A DNA stretch of 5,865 bases from an uncultured Thermomicrobiales bacterium (GCA_902806355.1 CADCWI010000055.1:1-5865), one strand, 5' to 3'. Shown: positions 1 to 5,769, counted from the first letter of the stretch. Made by a program: numbers and translations. Notes: generated by a model from the letters alone, not told the origin.

Positions 1-1
1 C

Positions 2-91
2 GACGAGCAAGGCGCGGCAATTTTTTCGGCGTCGGTAGCCGAGTACGACATCGTCGGCGTGCGGCCCCTGTTCGAGCAAGACCCAGCATGA
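2..91 (+). CDS. C-terminal end of an unidentified protein (cut by window edge)
   Basis: The frame starting at base 2 is open from the window edge to TGA at 89-91 and encodes 29 residues, ending in AEYDIVGVRPLFEQDPA. Its composition (acidic and hydrophobic residues alternating, few Arg/Ser runs) is that of a genuine coding frame. The other two forward frames over the same bases give Arg-rich shadow translations. I do not recognise the family from so short a tail. The stop overlaps an ATG (ATGA at 88-91), which would suit translational coupling to a downstream gene. That downstream frame ends after only 33 codons, at 187-189, so the coupling is not supported by an intact partner. Confidence 0.5.
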   Translation, partial: DEQGAAIFSASVAEYDIVGVRPLFEQDPA

Positions 92-114
92 GCGTGCGGG
101 CAGGAGACCGTGGC

Positions 115-189
115 ATGACCGACGAGTTCAGTGCAGCGTTCCGGTCTTGCCGAACAGTGACCAGACCGACCGCAATGTCCAAAGAGTGA
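115..189 (+). other. Short ORF, possible truncated gene start (24 aa)
   Basis: An ATG at 115 follows AGGAGA at 103-108 with a 6-base spacer, a good ribosome binding site. The frame reads MTDEFSAAFRSC and ends at TGA 187-189 after 24 codons. The opening looks like a normal protein start, but the second half (TVTRPTAMSKE) has no recognisable character. It lies directly before the broken glyoxalase-fold frame, so it may be the surviving start of a lost gene, or the original start of the remnant that follows, now in another frame. No function can be assigned. Confidence 0.22.
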
Positions 190-194
190 ATGGT

Positions 195-479
195 ATGGAC
201 ATGCTGCGTCTCGATCATGAGGGCTTTGTCGTCGATGACCTTGACGCCGTGGCCGCGTTCTTCCTCCCCCTGGAATTCGAGTGCGACAGCAGCGGCAAGC
301 TGAAACTCGTCAAGTACCACGCGCCGATTGACAACGCGGACGCGCACCCGGCACGATCGGATCTACGCCGTGGCGACCAACGCCGTCGCAACCAAGACCA
401 CAGAGGCAAGCGAGGACGACTCGGCGATCCTCAACGGTCTTTTGTCAACGCTAGTCCAGCGTTTCGAGGCGTGACCTGA
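195..479 (+). pseudogene. Glyoxalase/VOC-fold protein remnant, internally deleted and frameshifted
   Basis: From ATG 195 (or 201) the frame reads MLRLDHEGFVVDDLDAVAAF, the hallmark first strand and helix of vicinal-oxygen-chelate (glyoxalase/bleomycin-resistance) proteins, where the His of LDH is a usual metal ligand. The family normally has about 35-40 more residues before the strand resembling GKLKLVKYHAP. Here that strand follows almost at once (about 297-330), so a block is missing. After about residue 50 the frame turns into Arg-rich sequence (RRGDQRRRNQDHRGKRGR) unlike any VOC C-terminus. Meanwhile frame 1 becomes protein-like (see next entry). Family length is about 130-150 residues, whereas only about 45 are recognisable here. 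It is very unlikely to fold as a VOC enzyme. No strong SD precedes ATG 195. Confidence 0.6.
304..474 (+). pseudogene. Protein-like C-terminal tail in the frame next to the VOC remnant
   Basis: Frame 1 is open from 304 to TGA 472-474. From about 361 it reads IYAVATNAVATKTTEASEDD, continues with SAILNGLLSTLVQRFEA and then stops. This is a credible helical C-terminus: acidic and aliphatic residues alternate and there is no Arg-rich shadow composition. It has no start of its own, because the same frame is closed by TGA at 301-303. It may be the frameshifted end of the VOC remnant or the end of a different gene joined by deletion. I do not recognise it. Its last 24 bases overlap the 3' end of the convergent glycosylase gene. 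Confidence 0.35.
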
Positions 480-1755
480 GGGATTGGTGGTCACAGTGGT
501 GGACCTCGATCCGATCGGCGGCGAGGAAGGTCGCCAAGTCCTTAAGGCTGCTTGTCAGTGCTGTTGTGAACGCGTCGTCGTCCGCGAGATCCGGTGATTC
601 CAGCCAGATCCCGTTCAGGTGGAGGGTGCCGGTCTCGCGATCCATTCGCGGGTCGGCACGTCCAACGAGCGCATCGCCGTAGAGCAGCGGCATCGTGAAC
701 GGACCCCAGCGCCGTTTTTCGGCCGGCTTGTAGATTTCCCGGATGTGATCGAAGCCGAAGAATGCCTTCGCCCGTTCCCGACGGACGATCGGGTCGAGCG
801 GCGAGAGAAACCGCACTCCGGCCTCAGGAGCAGGGTGCGTCCCTTGCCAATCGGGTGGTACCACGTCGTCGACGAGGTCCCGGATCTGTGCTGTGGCATC
901 CGCGGGTGCGAGATACCGGCCACGATGACCGTCGACCGCGACGATAACCGCTCCACCCTCGGCAATCAGGTGATCGGTCCACGCCGTGGCCTTGGTCCGC
1001 TCGATCTTCCGGTGGAGCGCATAGGCCATCGCCGAGCGCCACGATCCCGGCTTGATCAGTTCCGCCTGTGACAGGATCTTGCCAGCGAAGAACGTTCCGG
1101 CCGTCGCATCGTCGCTTGCGGCCAGCACTGCGGCGGGCGCGATCCGCTCCGCCAGGTCGTAATGGCGCTCGAATCCCTCGCGGTGATGCGTCATCAGCTC
1201 ACCGGTCATCCACAATTGGTAGGCCACCTTGTTGACGACAGACTAGCTGCGGTAACTGCCCGTTCTGGTCGTCGATCGCGTCCTCTCGGGAGCCATCCTT
1301 GCTTCGACCAGCTTCGCGATCGCCCGGCCTGAGAGCGGACCTTCCCGCTCGACGACTGCGCGCACGGCATCGAACAGGTCCGGATGGTCGCGGACGAGTG
1401 GGGCGTGATACTTCGGGTCATCACCGCGACGCGCCATGTGCAGCCGCCAGTGAGGAAGCTCCTCGACCGGCTGAATCCGCAGCACACCGCCGTAATCGAA
1501 GAAGGCGCGATCGACGTACAGGTGGTGCTGCAGCATCTCCGGACGGTAGCCCGCGACACAGTTCCAAAGAACGAGGTCGTGGCTTCGGGCAACGACCGTC
1601 AGCGGGTCCATCTGCACCGATCCAAGATCACGGACGGCACCAAGCGTGCCGGTTCTGCCATGCCAGCGACGACCTGGCCAGAGCCCTTGGCGCCCGAGCA
1701 GGAACCGTCGGGCGATGTCGCTGGAGATCGTGACCGTGGGAGTCGTCGTGCTCAT
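451..1755 (-). pseudogene. YcaQ/AlkX-type HTH_42 DNA glycosylase, interrupted by an in-frame TAG
   Basis: The family (winged-helix DNA-binding domain protein, HTH_42) includes E. coli YcaQ/AlkX and Streptomyces AlkZ, glycosylases that remove bulky alkylated bases and unhook interstrand crosslinks. ATG at 1755 follows GGAGGA (1766-1761) with a 5-base spacer. The N-part (170 aa) carries LGSVQMDPLTVVARSHDLVLW. Q48-M49-D50 sits where the family has its catalytic Q-x-Q or Q-x-D motif, and QxD is the YcaQ-like form. A TAG at 1243-1245 then ends the frame. The same frame continues without shift as SVVNKVAYQLWMTGELMTHH, followed by the family blocks LSPLDP (about residue 317), YKPAEKRRWG (about 342) and LLYGDALVGRAD. 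Without the TAG the product would be about 434 aa, near the 400-residue family norm. Restart at GTG 1227 or ATG 1209 is possible but lacks a convincing SD, and the C-part alone would lack the QxD motif. A sequencing error at one base is an alternative. Confidence 0.88.
1243..1245 (-). other. In-frame amber codon within the glycosylase frame
   Basis: On the minus strand the codons around it read TAC CGC AGC TAG TCT GTC GTC AAC AAG GTG GCC. The bases before (1755-1246) and after (1242-451) are in the same frame, so no indel is needed to join the two halves. One substitution would restore an ordinary sense codon (for example CAG, AAG, TGG or TCG). Confidence 0.85.
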
Positions 1756-1760
1756 GGGCG

Positions 1761-1766
1761 TCCTCC
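1761..1766 (-). promoter_or_regulatory. Shine-Dalgarno of the glycosylase gene
   Basis: The minus strand reads GGAGGA, then five bases, then ATG at 1755. This is the strongest SD in the window and fixes the start. It suggests the N-part is still translatable if transcribed. Confidence 0.65.
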
Positions 1767-1801
1767 ATCACCGAGCCAGTGCTGCATGCCGAGGGCCAAG
1801 C

Positions 1802-1909
1802 ATGACAACCGCTCGTCTCAAAGCCACATCGATCATCCTCGCTGGCCAGGTGATGGCTTGGGAGGGCACCAACGAAGACCTGTTCGAGAATGGAAACGCG
1901 GCAGCGTGA
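1802..1909 (+). CDS. Possible 35-residue small ORF, unknown function
   Basis: ATG 1802 is preceded by GAGGG (1791-1795) with a 6-base spacer. The frame encodes 35 residues: an N-terminal half with Arg and Lys at 5 and 7 followed by [11 protein letters not shown], then an acidic tail, [15 protein letters not shown]. Composition is not obviously a shadow of the other strand, and the ORF lies in the otherwise empty divergent spacer, 46 bases from the glycosylase start. It resembles no family I can name. It could be a real small protein, the N-terminal scrap of a lost gene, or chance. It was kept because of the SD and the natural amino-acid mix. Confidence 0.28.
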   Translation: MTTARLKATSIILAGQVMAWEGTNEDLFENGNAAA

Positions 1910-2058
1910 AACCGGCCCGCTGTGGGCTGATCCGCCTCAGGCAACGCTTTCCGTGTGTTCGATTGAAGGAAACCTCGCATAGTGTGCAGGAGCCGAACGA
2001 TTCCGTAAAGATCGTGCAGCTTGTCACAAACCGGGTGAGGCGCCAGACAAAAAGGTCT

Positions 2059-2080
2059 TCAGGAAACCTGATCCCGGGAT
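2059..2080. repeat. Two abutting palindromes upstream of SulP gene
   Basis: TCAGG-AAA-CCTGA (2059-2071) is a 5-bp inverted repeat. ATCCCGGGAT (2071-2080) is a perfect 10-bp palindrome sharing the A at 2071. The following TTCC can also pair with GGAA at 2062-2065, giving an extended bulged stem. It could be an operator or an RNA hairpin, or chance in GC-rich DNA. Confidence 0.4.
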
Positions 2081-2195
2081 TTCCGGTGGATGCGTCGAGG
2101 GCGGCATCGTGGTCGGTGACATCGTCCTCACGCGTGGGTGGTCGGCTCGTCCATGCAGCGGGTGGCGATTGGCCGGCTCCCAGGCGACGATGAGT

Positions 2196-2208
2196 GACAC
2201 CGGGTGTC
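2196..2208. repeat. Palindrome GACACC-G-GGTGTC
   Basis: A perfect 6-bp inverted repeat with a 1-base centre, 171 bases before the SulP start codon. The form is typical of a dimeric-repressor half-site pair. No known regulator motif is claimed. Confidence 0.4.
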
Positions 2209-2304
2209 GCGAGGTCTCTCGTGACCGTGCCCACAACCCGGTCCACCCGTGGTACAAGAGACAGAACGAGATGGCGGGACCGCGCGCTCCCGCTCGTCGC
2301 TCGG

Positions 2305-2320
2305 GTTTCCCCTCGGAAAC
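2305..2320 (+). repeat. Hairpin GTTTCC-CCTC-GGAAAC in the SulP leader
   Basis: A perfect 6-bp stem with a 4-base loop lies 59 bases before the SulP ATG. There is no U-tract after it, so it is not a standard terminator. It could shape the 5' leader if transcription begins upstream. Confidence 0.4.
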
Positions 2321-2379
2321 GGAATCTATTGTGTCCATCTGCCACCGGGTATCGGCGCGGGTTCGGGAGTTGTGTGTTC

Positions 2380-3900
2380 ATGTCGTCTGTGTGGCAGTCT
2401 GTCGTTCCAGCCTCTCCATCCTGGTCGTGGGCACGGTACCGGTCGGAATGGTTCGGGAACATCCGTGCCGATCTCCTCTCCGGCATCCTCGTCGCCCTTG
2501 CTCTGATCCCGGAGGCCATCTCCTTCTCGGTGATCGCCGGGGTCGATCCCAAGGTCGGACTCTACGCATCGTTCTCGATGGCTGTCGTGATCGCCTTCGC
2601 CGGTGGCCGCCCGGCGATGATCTCCGCCGCCACGGCGGCGATGGCGGTGCTGTTCGTCAGCCTGGTCCGGGAGCACGGTCTGGAGTACCTCTTCGCGACG
2701 ACAGTCCTGACCGGACTGCTGCAGATCGGCGCTGGTGCATTGCGGCTCGATCGCCTCATGCAGTTCGTCTCCCGCTCGGTGATGACAGGTTTCGTCAACG
2801 CCCTGGCGATACTGATCTTCCTTGCCCAGGTGCCGGAACTGACCGGAGTCACCGGCCTGACCTATCCGCTCGTGGTCGCTGGCCTGGCCGTGATCTACCT
2901 GTTGCCGCGCGTGTTCACGGCAATCCCCTCGCCACTGGTCTCGATCGTGATCCTGACTGGCCTCGCCGTCCTGTTCGGCTTCGATGTCCGCACTGTCGGT
3001 GACATGGGCGAGCTGCCATCGAGCTTGCCGGTCTTCCTGGTCCCGGACATCCCGTGGACCTTCGAGACGCTTCGGATCATCCTCCCGTACGCCCTGGCGC
3101 TGACCGTCGTCGGGCTCCTCGAATCGCTCCTGACGGCCTCGATCCTGGATGACGCGACCGCGACACCCAGCGACAAGCGCCGGGAATGCGTCGGGCAGGG
3201 TGTCGCGAATGTCGCGACCGGCTTCCTCGGCGGGATGGCCGGGTGCGCGATGATCGGGCAATCGACGATCAACGTGCGCTCAGGCGGACGTGGCCGCCTC
3301 TCGACCTTCGTCGCCGGGATGTTCCTGCTCTTCCTGATCGTTGGCCTCGGTGATCTGGTGCGACAGATCCCGATGGCCGCCCTCGTGGCCGTGATGATCA
3401 TGGTCTCGGTCAGCACCTTCCAGTGGCAATCCCTGCGCGATCTCCGTACCCATCCGCTCACGTCCAGCATCGTCATGCTCGCGACGGTGGCCGTCGTGCT
3501 GGCGACGCACAACCTGGCGATCGGCGTGCTCGTGGGCGTCTTGCTGAGCGGTGTCTTCTTCGCGTGGCAGGTCGCGCAGATGTCGCACGTCCGCCAGGAG
3601 CGGTCTCAGGATGGCCTCCATCACACGTACGTCGTGACGGGCCAGATCTTCTTCGCCTCGGTGGAGTCGTTCATCGCGCGCTTCGAGACCGCGGATGTGC
3701 CGGAGCGGGTCACGATCGATGTCTCACAGGCGCACTTCTGGGACGTCTCGGCCGTCCATGCGCTGGACAAGGTCGTCTTCCGGTGCCGCCGCATGGGTGC
3801 CGAGGTCACGGTAACCGGCGCCAATGAAGCAAGCCAGAACCTGATCGGACGCCACGGTCTCCATCATCGGGATCATCAGCTCGACGCACCCGGTCACTAG
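2380..3900 (+). CDS. SulP-family inorganic anion transporter with C-terminal STAS domain
   Basis: SulP (SLC26-like) proteins move sulfate, bicarbonate or related anions across the inner membrane as symporters or exchangers. The 506-residue product, from ATG 2380, has the signature [20 protein letters not shown] (residues 43-62). It is followed by about 10-12 hydrophobic segments between residues 30 and 398 and the conserved block [20 protein letters not shown] (246-265) leading into [20 protein letters not shown] (286-305). The cytosolic STAS domain runs from about 413 to 500 and includes [15 protein letters not shown]. The frame stays open upstream to 2194, but ATG 2380 is preferred: family proteins begin with a short cytosolic segment before [19 protein letters not shown], and the upstream 62 residues look non-coding (Arg/Thr/Ser-rich). 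GGGAG at 2365-2369 lies 10 bases before it. Length and motifs look intact. The anion cannot be told from sequence here, and no carbonic anhydrase or sulfate-assimilation gene sits beside it to suggest one. Confidence 0.95.
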   Translation: MSSVWQSVVPASPSWSWARYRSEWFGNIRADLLSGILVALALIPEAISFSVIAGVDPKVGLYASFSMAVVIAFAGGRPAMISAATAAMAVLFVSLVREHGLEYLFATTVLTGLLQIGAGALRLDRLMQFVSRSVMTGFVNALAILIFLAQVPELTGVTGLTYPLVVAGLAVIYLLPRVFTAIPSPLVSIVILTGLAVLFGFDVRTVGDMGELPSSLPVFLVPDIPWTFETLRIILPYALALTVVGLLESLLTASILDDATATPSDKRRECVGQGVANVATGFLGGMAGCAMIGQSTINVRSGGRGRLSTFVAGMFLLFLIVGLGDLVRQIPMAALVAVMIMVSVSTFQWQSLRDLRTHPLTSSIVMLATVAVVLATHNLAIGVLVGVLLSGVFFAWQVAQMSHVRQERSQDGLHHTYVVTGQIFFASVESFIARFETADVPERVTIDVSQAHFWDVSAVHALDKVVFRCRRMGAEVTVTGANEASQNLIGRHGLHHRDHQLDAPGH

Positions 3901-4286
3901 ACCTTCACCGTATAGTCCAGTGCCAACTCGTCGGCGGGCAGGCCACGAATCCCCCAATTGTGCCGGGGTGTCTCGAAGATCGTGATCTCGACAGCCTCCG
4001 GCGCGATCCCGCAATCAGCTTCCAGTCGCTCGAACAGGAGGCGGATCAGCCGTTTCTTGGTCTCGACCGTCCGCCCCTCGAACATGCTGATCTCGACGAT
4101 CGTGTACCGCTCGCCACGATCTGCCGGATAAATGAAATCCTCCGCATCGAGCGGGATGAAGCGATGGAAACGCTTCCCCTCCGGCAGCCCGAGCGCCTCC
4201 ACGGCGCAGGCGTGGATCGCGTCCGAAAGCGCTGATCGGCCCTGGTCGAGATGGTTCCGGTGTCCATAGATCCTGATCTGTGCCAT
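3897..4286 (-). CDS. Tautomerase-superfamily protein lacking the N-terminal catalytic proline
   Basis: The 129-residue product starts MAQIRIYGHRNHLDQGRSAL and ends in the highly conserved run [21 protein letters not shown] (109-129). It also has YTIVEISMFEGRTVETKKRL (61-80) and ITIFETPRHN (101-110). This is the beta-alpha-beta tautomerase fold of the longer 4-oxalocrotonate-tautomerase-like (Tautomerase_2) group. Classical members use Pro1, exposed after Met removal, as the general base; here residue 2 is Ala, so mature Ala1 is expected. I recall other members of this subgroup beginning MAQI, so this may be subgroup-typical rather than a mutation. Start choice: ATG 4286 has AGGAG (4301-4297) 10 bases upstream and matches the usual N-terminus, although the frame is open further to 4646. 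The gene is monocistronic and convergent with the SulP gene, and their stops overlap. The substrate is unknown. Confidence 0.88.
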   Translation of the reverse strand: MAQIRIYGHRNHLDQGRSALSDAIHACAVEALGLPEGKRFHRFIPLDAEDFIYPADRGERYTIVEISMFEGRTVETKKRLIRLLFERLEADCGIAPEAVEITIFETPRHNWGIRGLPADELALDYTVKV

Positions 4287-4296
4287 CGCGATATCG

Positions 4297-4301
4297 CTCC
4301 T
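4297..4301 (-). promoter_or_regulatory. Shine-Dalgarno of the tautomerase gene
   Basis: AGGAG on the minus strand with a 10-base spacer to ATG 4286. It decides the start against the longer open frame that extends to 4646. Confidence 0.55.
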
Positions 4302-4332
4302 GGGGAAGGTGATGTCCGTCTGGTCCTGGCAT

Positions 4333-4348
4333 GGTGCATCATTGCACC
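4333..4348. repeat. Inverted repeat GGTGCA-TCAT-TGCACC upstream of the tautomerase gene
   Basis: A perfect 6-bp inverted repeat with a 4-base centre, 46 bases before the tautomerase start. The position suits an operator overlapping or just downstream of a promoter, or a leader hairpin. No -10/-35 pair could be fixed with confidence nearby. Confidence 0.45.
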
Positions 4349-4380
4349 TCTTCGGGGTGGCCACGGATGGACACTTGACG

Positions 4381-4431
4381 CGTGTGAGACGAGATCGTTC
4401 TGGAATACACCAGATCGTCTGCCCGTGTGAG
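4381..4431. repeat. Paired short direct repeats upstream of the tautomerase gene
   Basis: CGTGTGAG occurs at 4381-4388 and again at 4424-4431. Between them AGATCGT occurs at 4392-4398 and 4412-4418, exactly 20 bases apart (two helical turns). The middle part can also be read as an imperfect inverted repeat (AGACGA...CTGG/CCAG...TCGTCT). It may be a binding-site array, but the units are short and chance is possible. Confidence 0.25.
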
Positions 4432-4686
4432 GGTGAACGCAACGTCTCGGTTCCCGCACGTTCAGTGATGCCACTTGACCGTCGGATGGCGATACCGTCC
4501 CCAATCATCAAGGGTACGCTTCCGTCCAGCACCACCTCCTGGCGTGAGCACGGAAAGCGAGTAACAGCGTAGCAACCAGTCGAATGAGACTGTTTGGATC
4601 CCACCTTCCGCACGGCACCGCGTCGTTGGCCATCCATCTGGGCCACTCAGGGGCCGGCAAGTCGCGCAATGACGGCTGCGAACGAT

Positions 4687-4705
4687 CCCATGAACGAGTC
4701 ATGGG
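4687..4705. repeat. Inverted repeat CCCATGA-ACGAG-TCATGGG
   Basis: A perfect 7-bp stem with a 5-base loop, in the gene-free stretch. There is no T-tract on either side, so it is not a standard intrinsic terminator. It could be an operator, a small hairpin, or a decayed mobile-element end. I found no matching partner copy in the window. Confidence 0.45.
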
Positions 4706-4766
4706 CAATGCAGCAGGAGAATCCAAACCGCTCCCGCCGCCCGCCGAAACCATGGAGGGGAGTCTG

Positions 4767-4805
4767 ATGACACTCGACCGAACCACGGCGGCGACCTCCT
4801 CATAA
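4767..4805 (+). other. Strong SD followed by a 12-residue ORF
   Basis: GGAGGGG at 4754-4760 sits 6 bases before ATG 4767, which opens MTLDRTTAATSS and stops at TAA 4803-4805. The SD spacing is excellent, but the ORF is minute. It may be the surviving start of a deleted gene, a leader peptide without an obvious downstream partner, or coincidence. The same frame is open again after the TAA as far as 5042 with unremarkable composition. Confidence 0.2.
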
Positions 4806-4983
4806 TTTGCCACGTGCCTGCCCGCGGCCTCATTCGTGTCGGCCAGCACCGCATCATGGTCGGGCAGTTTCCCTGCTCACCTGAATCGCCCTAACTATCC
4901 AAACAAACATGTCCAATGCAATTACGTGATCAACACGGTCAATCCCATGGTGGCTGGTCCCGTGATTTCACCATTGCTGTCCC

Positions 4984-5144
4984 TTACCGCGATGTCCACT
5001 GCTGAGGTACCCGCCAATTCGTCCAGAAAAATCCAAACGTGATAATCCCAAGCCCCATCAGGCCAAGAGCACTGGTTCGGCAGATAATCCATAAGCGACC
5101 ACACCAAGACCCAAGGTCAGAACGCCAACGATGACCAAAAACAC
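4984..5144 (-). pseudogene. Two-helix small membrane protein split by a one-base frame change (or overlapping ORF pair)
   Basis: From GTG 5144 the minus strand reads VFLVIVGVLTLGLGVVAYGL then SAEPVLLA and stops at TGA 5060-5058. ATG 5058 shares the A of that stop (TGATG) and opens MGLGIITFGFFWTNWRVPQQ then WTSR, stopping at TAA 4986-4984. Each part is a clear membrane helix, the second closing with a Trp/Arg interface. Re-reading one C after the Ala codon would fuse them as ...VLLA-L-MGLGIITFGFFW..., giving about 53 residues with two helices and a short SAEP turn. The upstream frame is open back to TAA 5195-5193 (IFLASTVASGGVARSH). GGGAGGAG at 5166-5159 is 14 bases from GTG 5144, a loose spacing, so the start is uncertain. 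It could be a damaged gene, a translationally coupled pair, or a frameshift error in the data. The family is not recognised. It lies 130 bases after the kinase gene on the same strand. Confidence 0.5.
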
Positions 5145-5274
5145 ATGGGAGCGCGCGACTCCTCCCGAAGCAACTGTACTCGCGAGGAAGATTTACCCGC
5201 GAATCCCTCCAATCGTTTCACGTCATGTCTCAAAAACGGTCACACGGTATTGACAGACATAACCTCGGCCTACC

Positions 5275-5763
5275 CTATCTAACCTCACTGGCGAGCACGT
5301 AGCCTTCGTCTTCGCTGGGGGGTTGCCAGTACGGCAGGTAGGAGTCCAGCAGCGCTCCGCTGATCCGAAACGAGTCCTTCGGGGGATCGGCGCTTCTTCG
5401 AGCGACCCGCTCCCGGATCGTATCGATCGGGGTATCGAGGTAGTACAGCACCGCTTCCGCACCCATCCCCTCGATCCTCCTTCGCATCAACGCCCGCTCC
5501 TCCTTCGCCCAAAAGCCTTCGTCGAGGATAACGTCGATCCCCTTCTCGACGAGTTGGAATGCAACATCACGCGAGAGCTCCACGATTCTGTGGTCGTAGT
5601 CCGCGTAACCGTCGATGGTGGGGTCGTTTCCGATGAGACGGATGAGCCACTCGTCCTTCGTGATCCGCACTGCGCCGGTGCGCGCTTCGAGTTCCCGCGC
5701 AAACGTGGTTTTCCCGGCGCCGATGAATCCGCAGAGTACATAAACGATGGGTTTTGCTTTCAT
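5275..5763 (-). CDS. Small P-loop kinase / AAA-family ATPase-like protein
   Basis: The 162-residue product belongs to the predicted-kinase group often annotated as AAA family ATPase (COG0645/zeta-toxin-like P-loop kinases). It phosphorylates an unknown small substrate in the cytosol with ATP or GTP. The Walker A motif is GFIGAGKTT (residues 12-20). TKDEW (35-39) carries Asp37 where related kinases have a substrate-contacting Asp. DVILDEGFW (77-85) is the Walker B region. The segment R118-R123 (RERVARR) fits a lid with phosphate-binding arginines. The C-terminus has the family-like tail WQPPSEDEG (146-154). Length is normal. ATG 5763 is chosen because it begins MKAKPIVYVLCGFIGAGKTT directly before the P-loop strand and is positioned by the promoter. 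A start at 5823 would add 20 Arg-rich residues across the promoter. Chloramphenicol-phosphotransferase-like or toxin activity cannot be excluded, but no antitoxin-like gene is adjacent in the window. Confidence 0.85.
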   Translation of the reverse strand: MKAKPIVYVLCGFIGAGKTTFARELEARTGAVRITKDEWLIRLIGNDPTIDGYADYDHRIVELSRDVAFQLVEKGIDVILDEGFWAKEERALMRRRIEGMGAEAVLYYLDTPIDTIRERVARRSADPPKDSFRISGALLDSYLPYWQPPSEDEGYVLASEVR

Positions 5764-5769
5764 CGTCGC

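Larger units (their letters stand above)
1910..2379. other. Long upstream region of the SulP gene, no gene seen
   Basis: Together with the small ORF this is a 620-base spacer between two divergent genes. Long frames cross it on both strands, but their products are Arg/Ser/His-rich and overlap real genes out of frame, so they are shadows. What it does hold is three sets of short perfect palindromes (2059-2080, 2196-2208, 2305-2320). No convincing -35/-10 pair was found by eye. Confidence 0.5.
4302..4983. other. About 680 bases with no confident gene
   Basis: Open frames here (for example minus 4849-4508 and plus 4584-4805) lack ribosome sites or family features, and their products are low in structure (Pro/Ser/Arg-rich). 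The minus frame opening VLADTNEAAGRHVANYEEVA and continuing into AVVRSSVIRLPSMV looks somewhat protein-like for about 35 residues and then fades, so it may be a worn-out fragment. The region holds the inverted repeats at 4333-4348 and 4687-4705 and the tiny SD-led ORF at 4767-4805. Confidence 0.45.

Noticed and set aside
619..1071. 150-codon plus-strand open frame
   Set aside because: It is antisense to the C-part of the glycosylase, where family motifs on the minus strand are unambiguous.
1206..1592. Frameshift as the cause of the glycosylase break
   Set aside because: The other two frames between 1320 and 1206 were read. The N-part and C-part lie in the same frame and the sequence between them fits, so a nonsense codon is the simpler explanation.
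1384..2193. 269-codon plus-strand open frame
   Set aside because: It runs antisense through the glycosylase gene. The product is Arg/Ser/His-rich with no family motifs and no SD.
2194..2379. Longer SulP N-terminus from 2194
   Set aside because: The extra 62 residues are Arg/Thr/Ser-rich with no helix or signal, and ATG 2380 gives the family's usual N-terminal layout.
1833..2552. 239-codon minus-strand open frame
   Set aside because: It overlaps the SulP start region antisense, and its composition is that of a GC-rich shadow frame.
2326..3261. 311-codon minus-strand open frame
   Set aside because: It is antisense to the well-supported SulP gene. The product is Arg/Asp/Gln/His-rich, the typical mirror of a hydrophobic coding sequence.
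4922..5107. 61-codon minus-strand frame MVWSLMDYLPNQCSW...
   Set aside because: It covers the same bases as the two-helix microgene in a third frame. It has no SD and no recognisable domain, and the hydrophobic frames are more coherent, although it cannot be fully excluded.
5223..5274. Terminator after the kinase gene
   Set aside because: The minus strand has ACCGT-GTG-ACCGT-TTTT, which is a direct repeat before a T-tract rather than an inverted repeat, so it would not form a terminator stem.
5275..5763. Zeta-type toxin-antitoxin pair
   Set aside because: The kinase has the P-loop fold shared with zeta toxins, but no antitoxin-like ORF lies beside it in the window, and the family-like tail suits the general predicted-kinase group.
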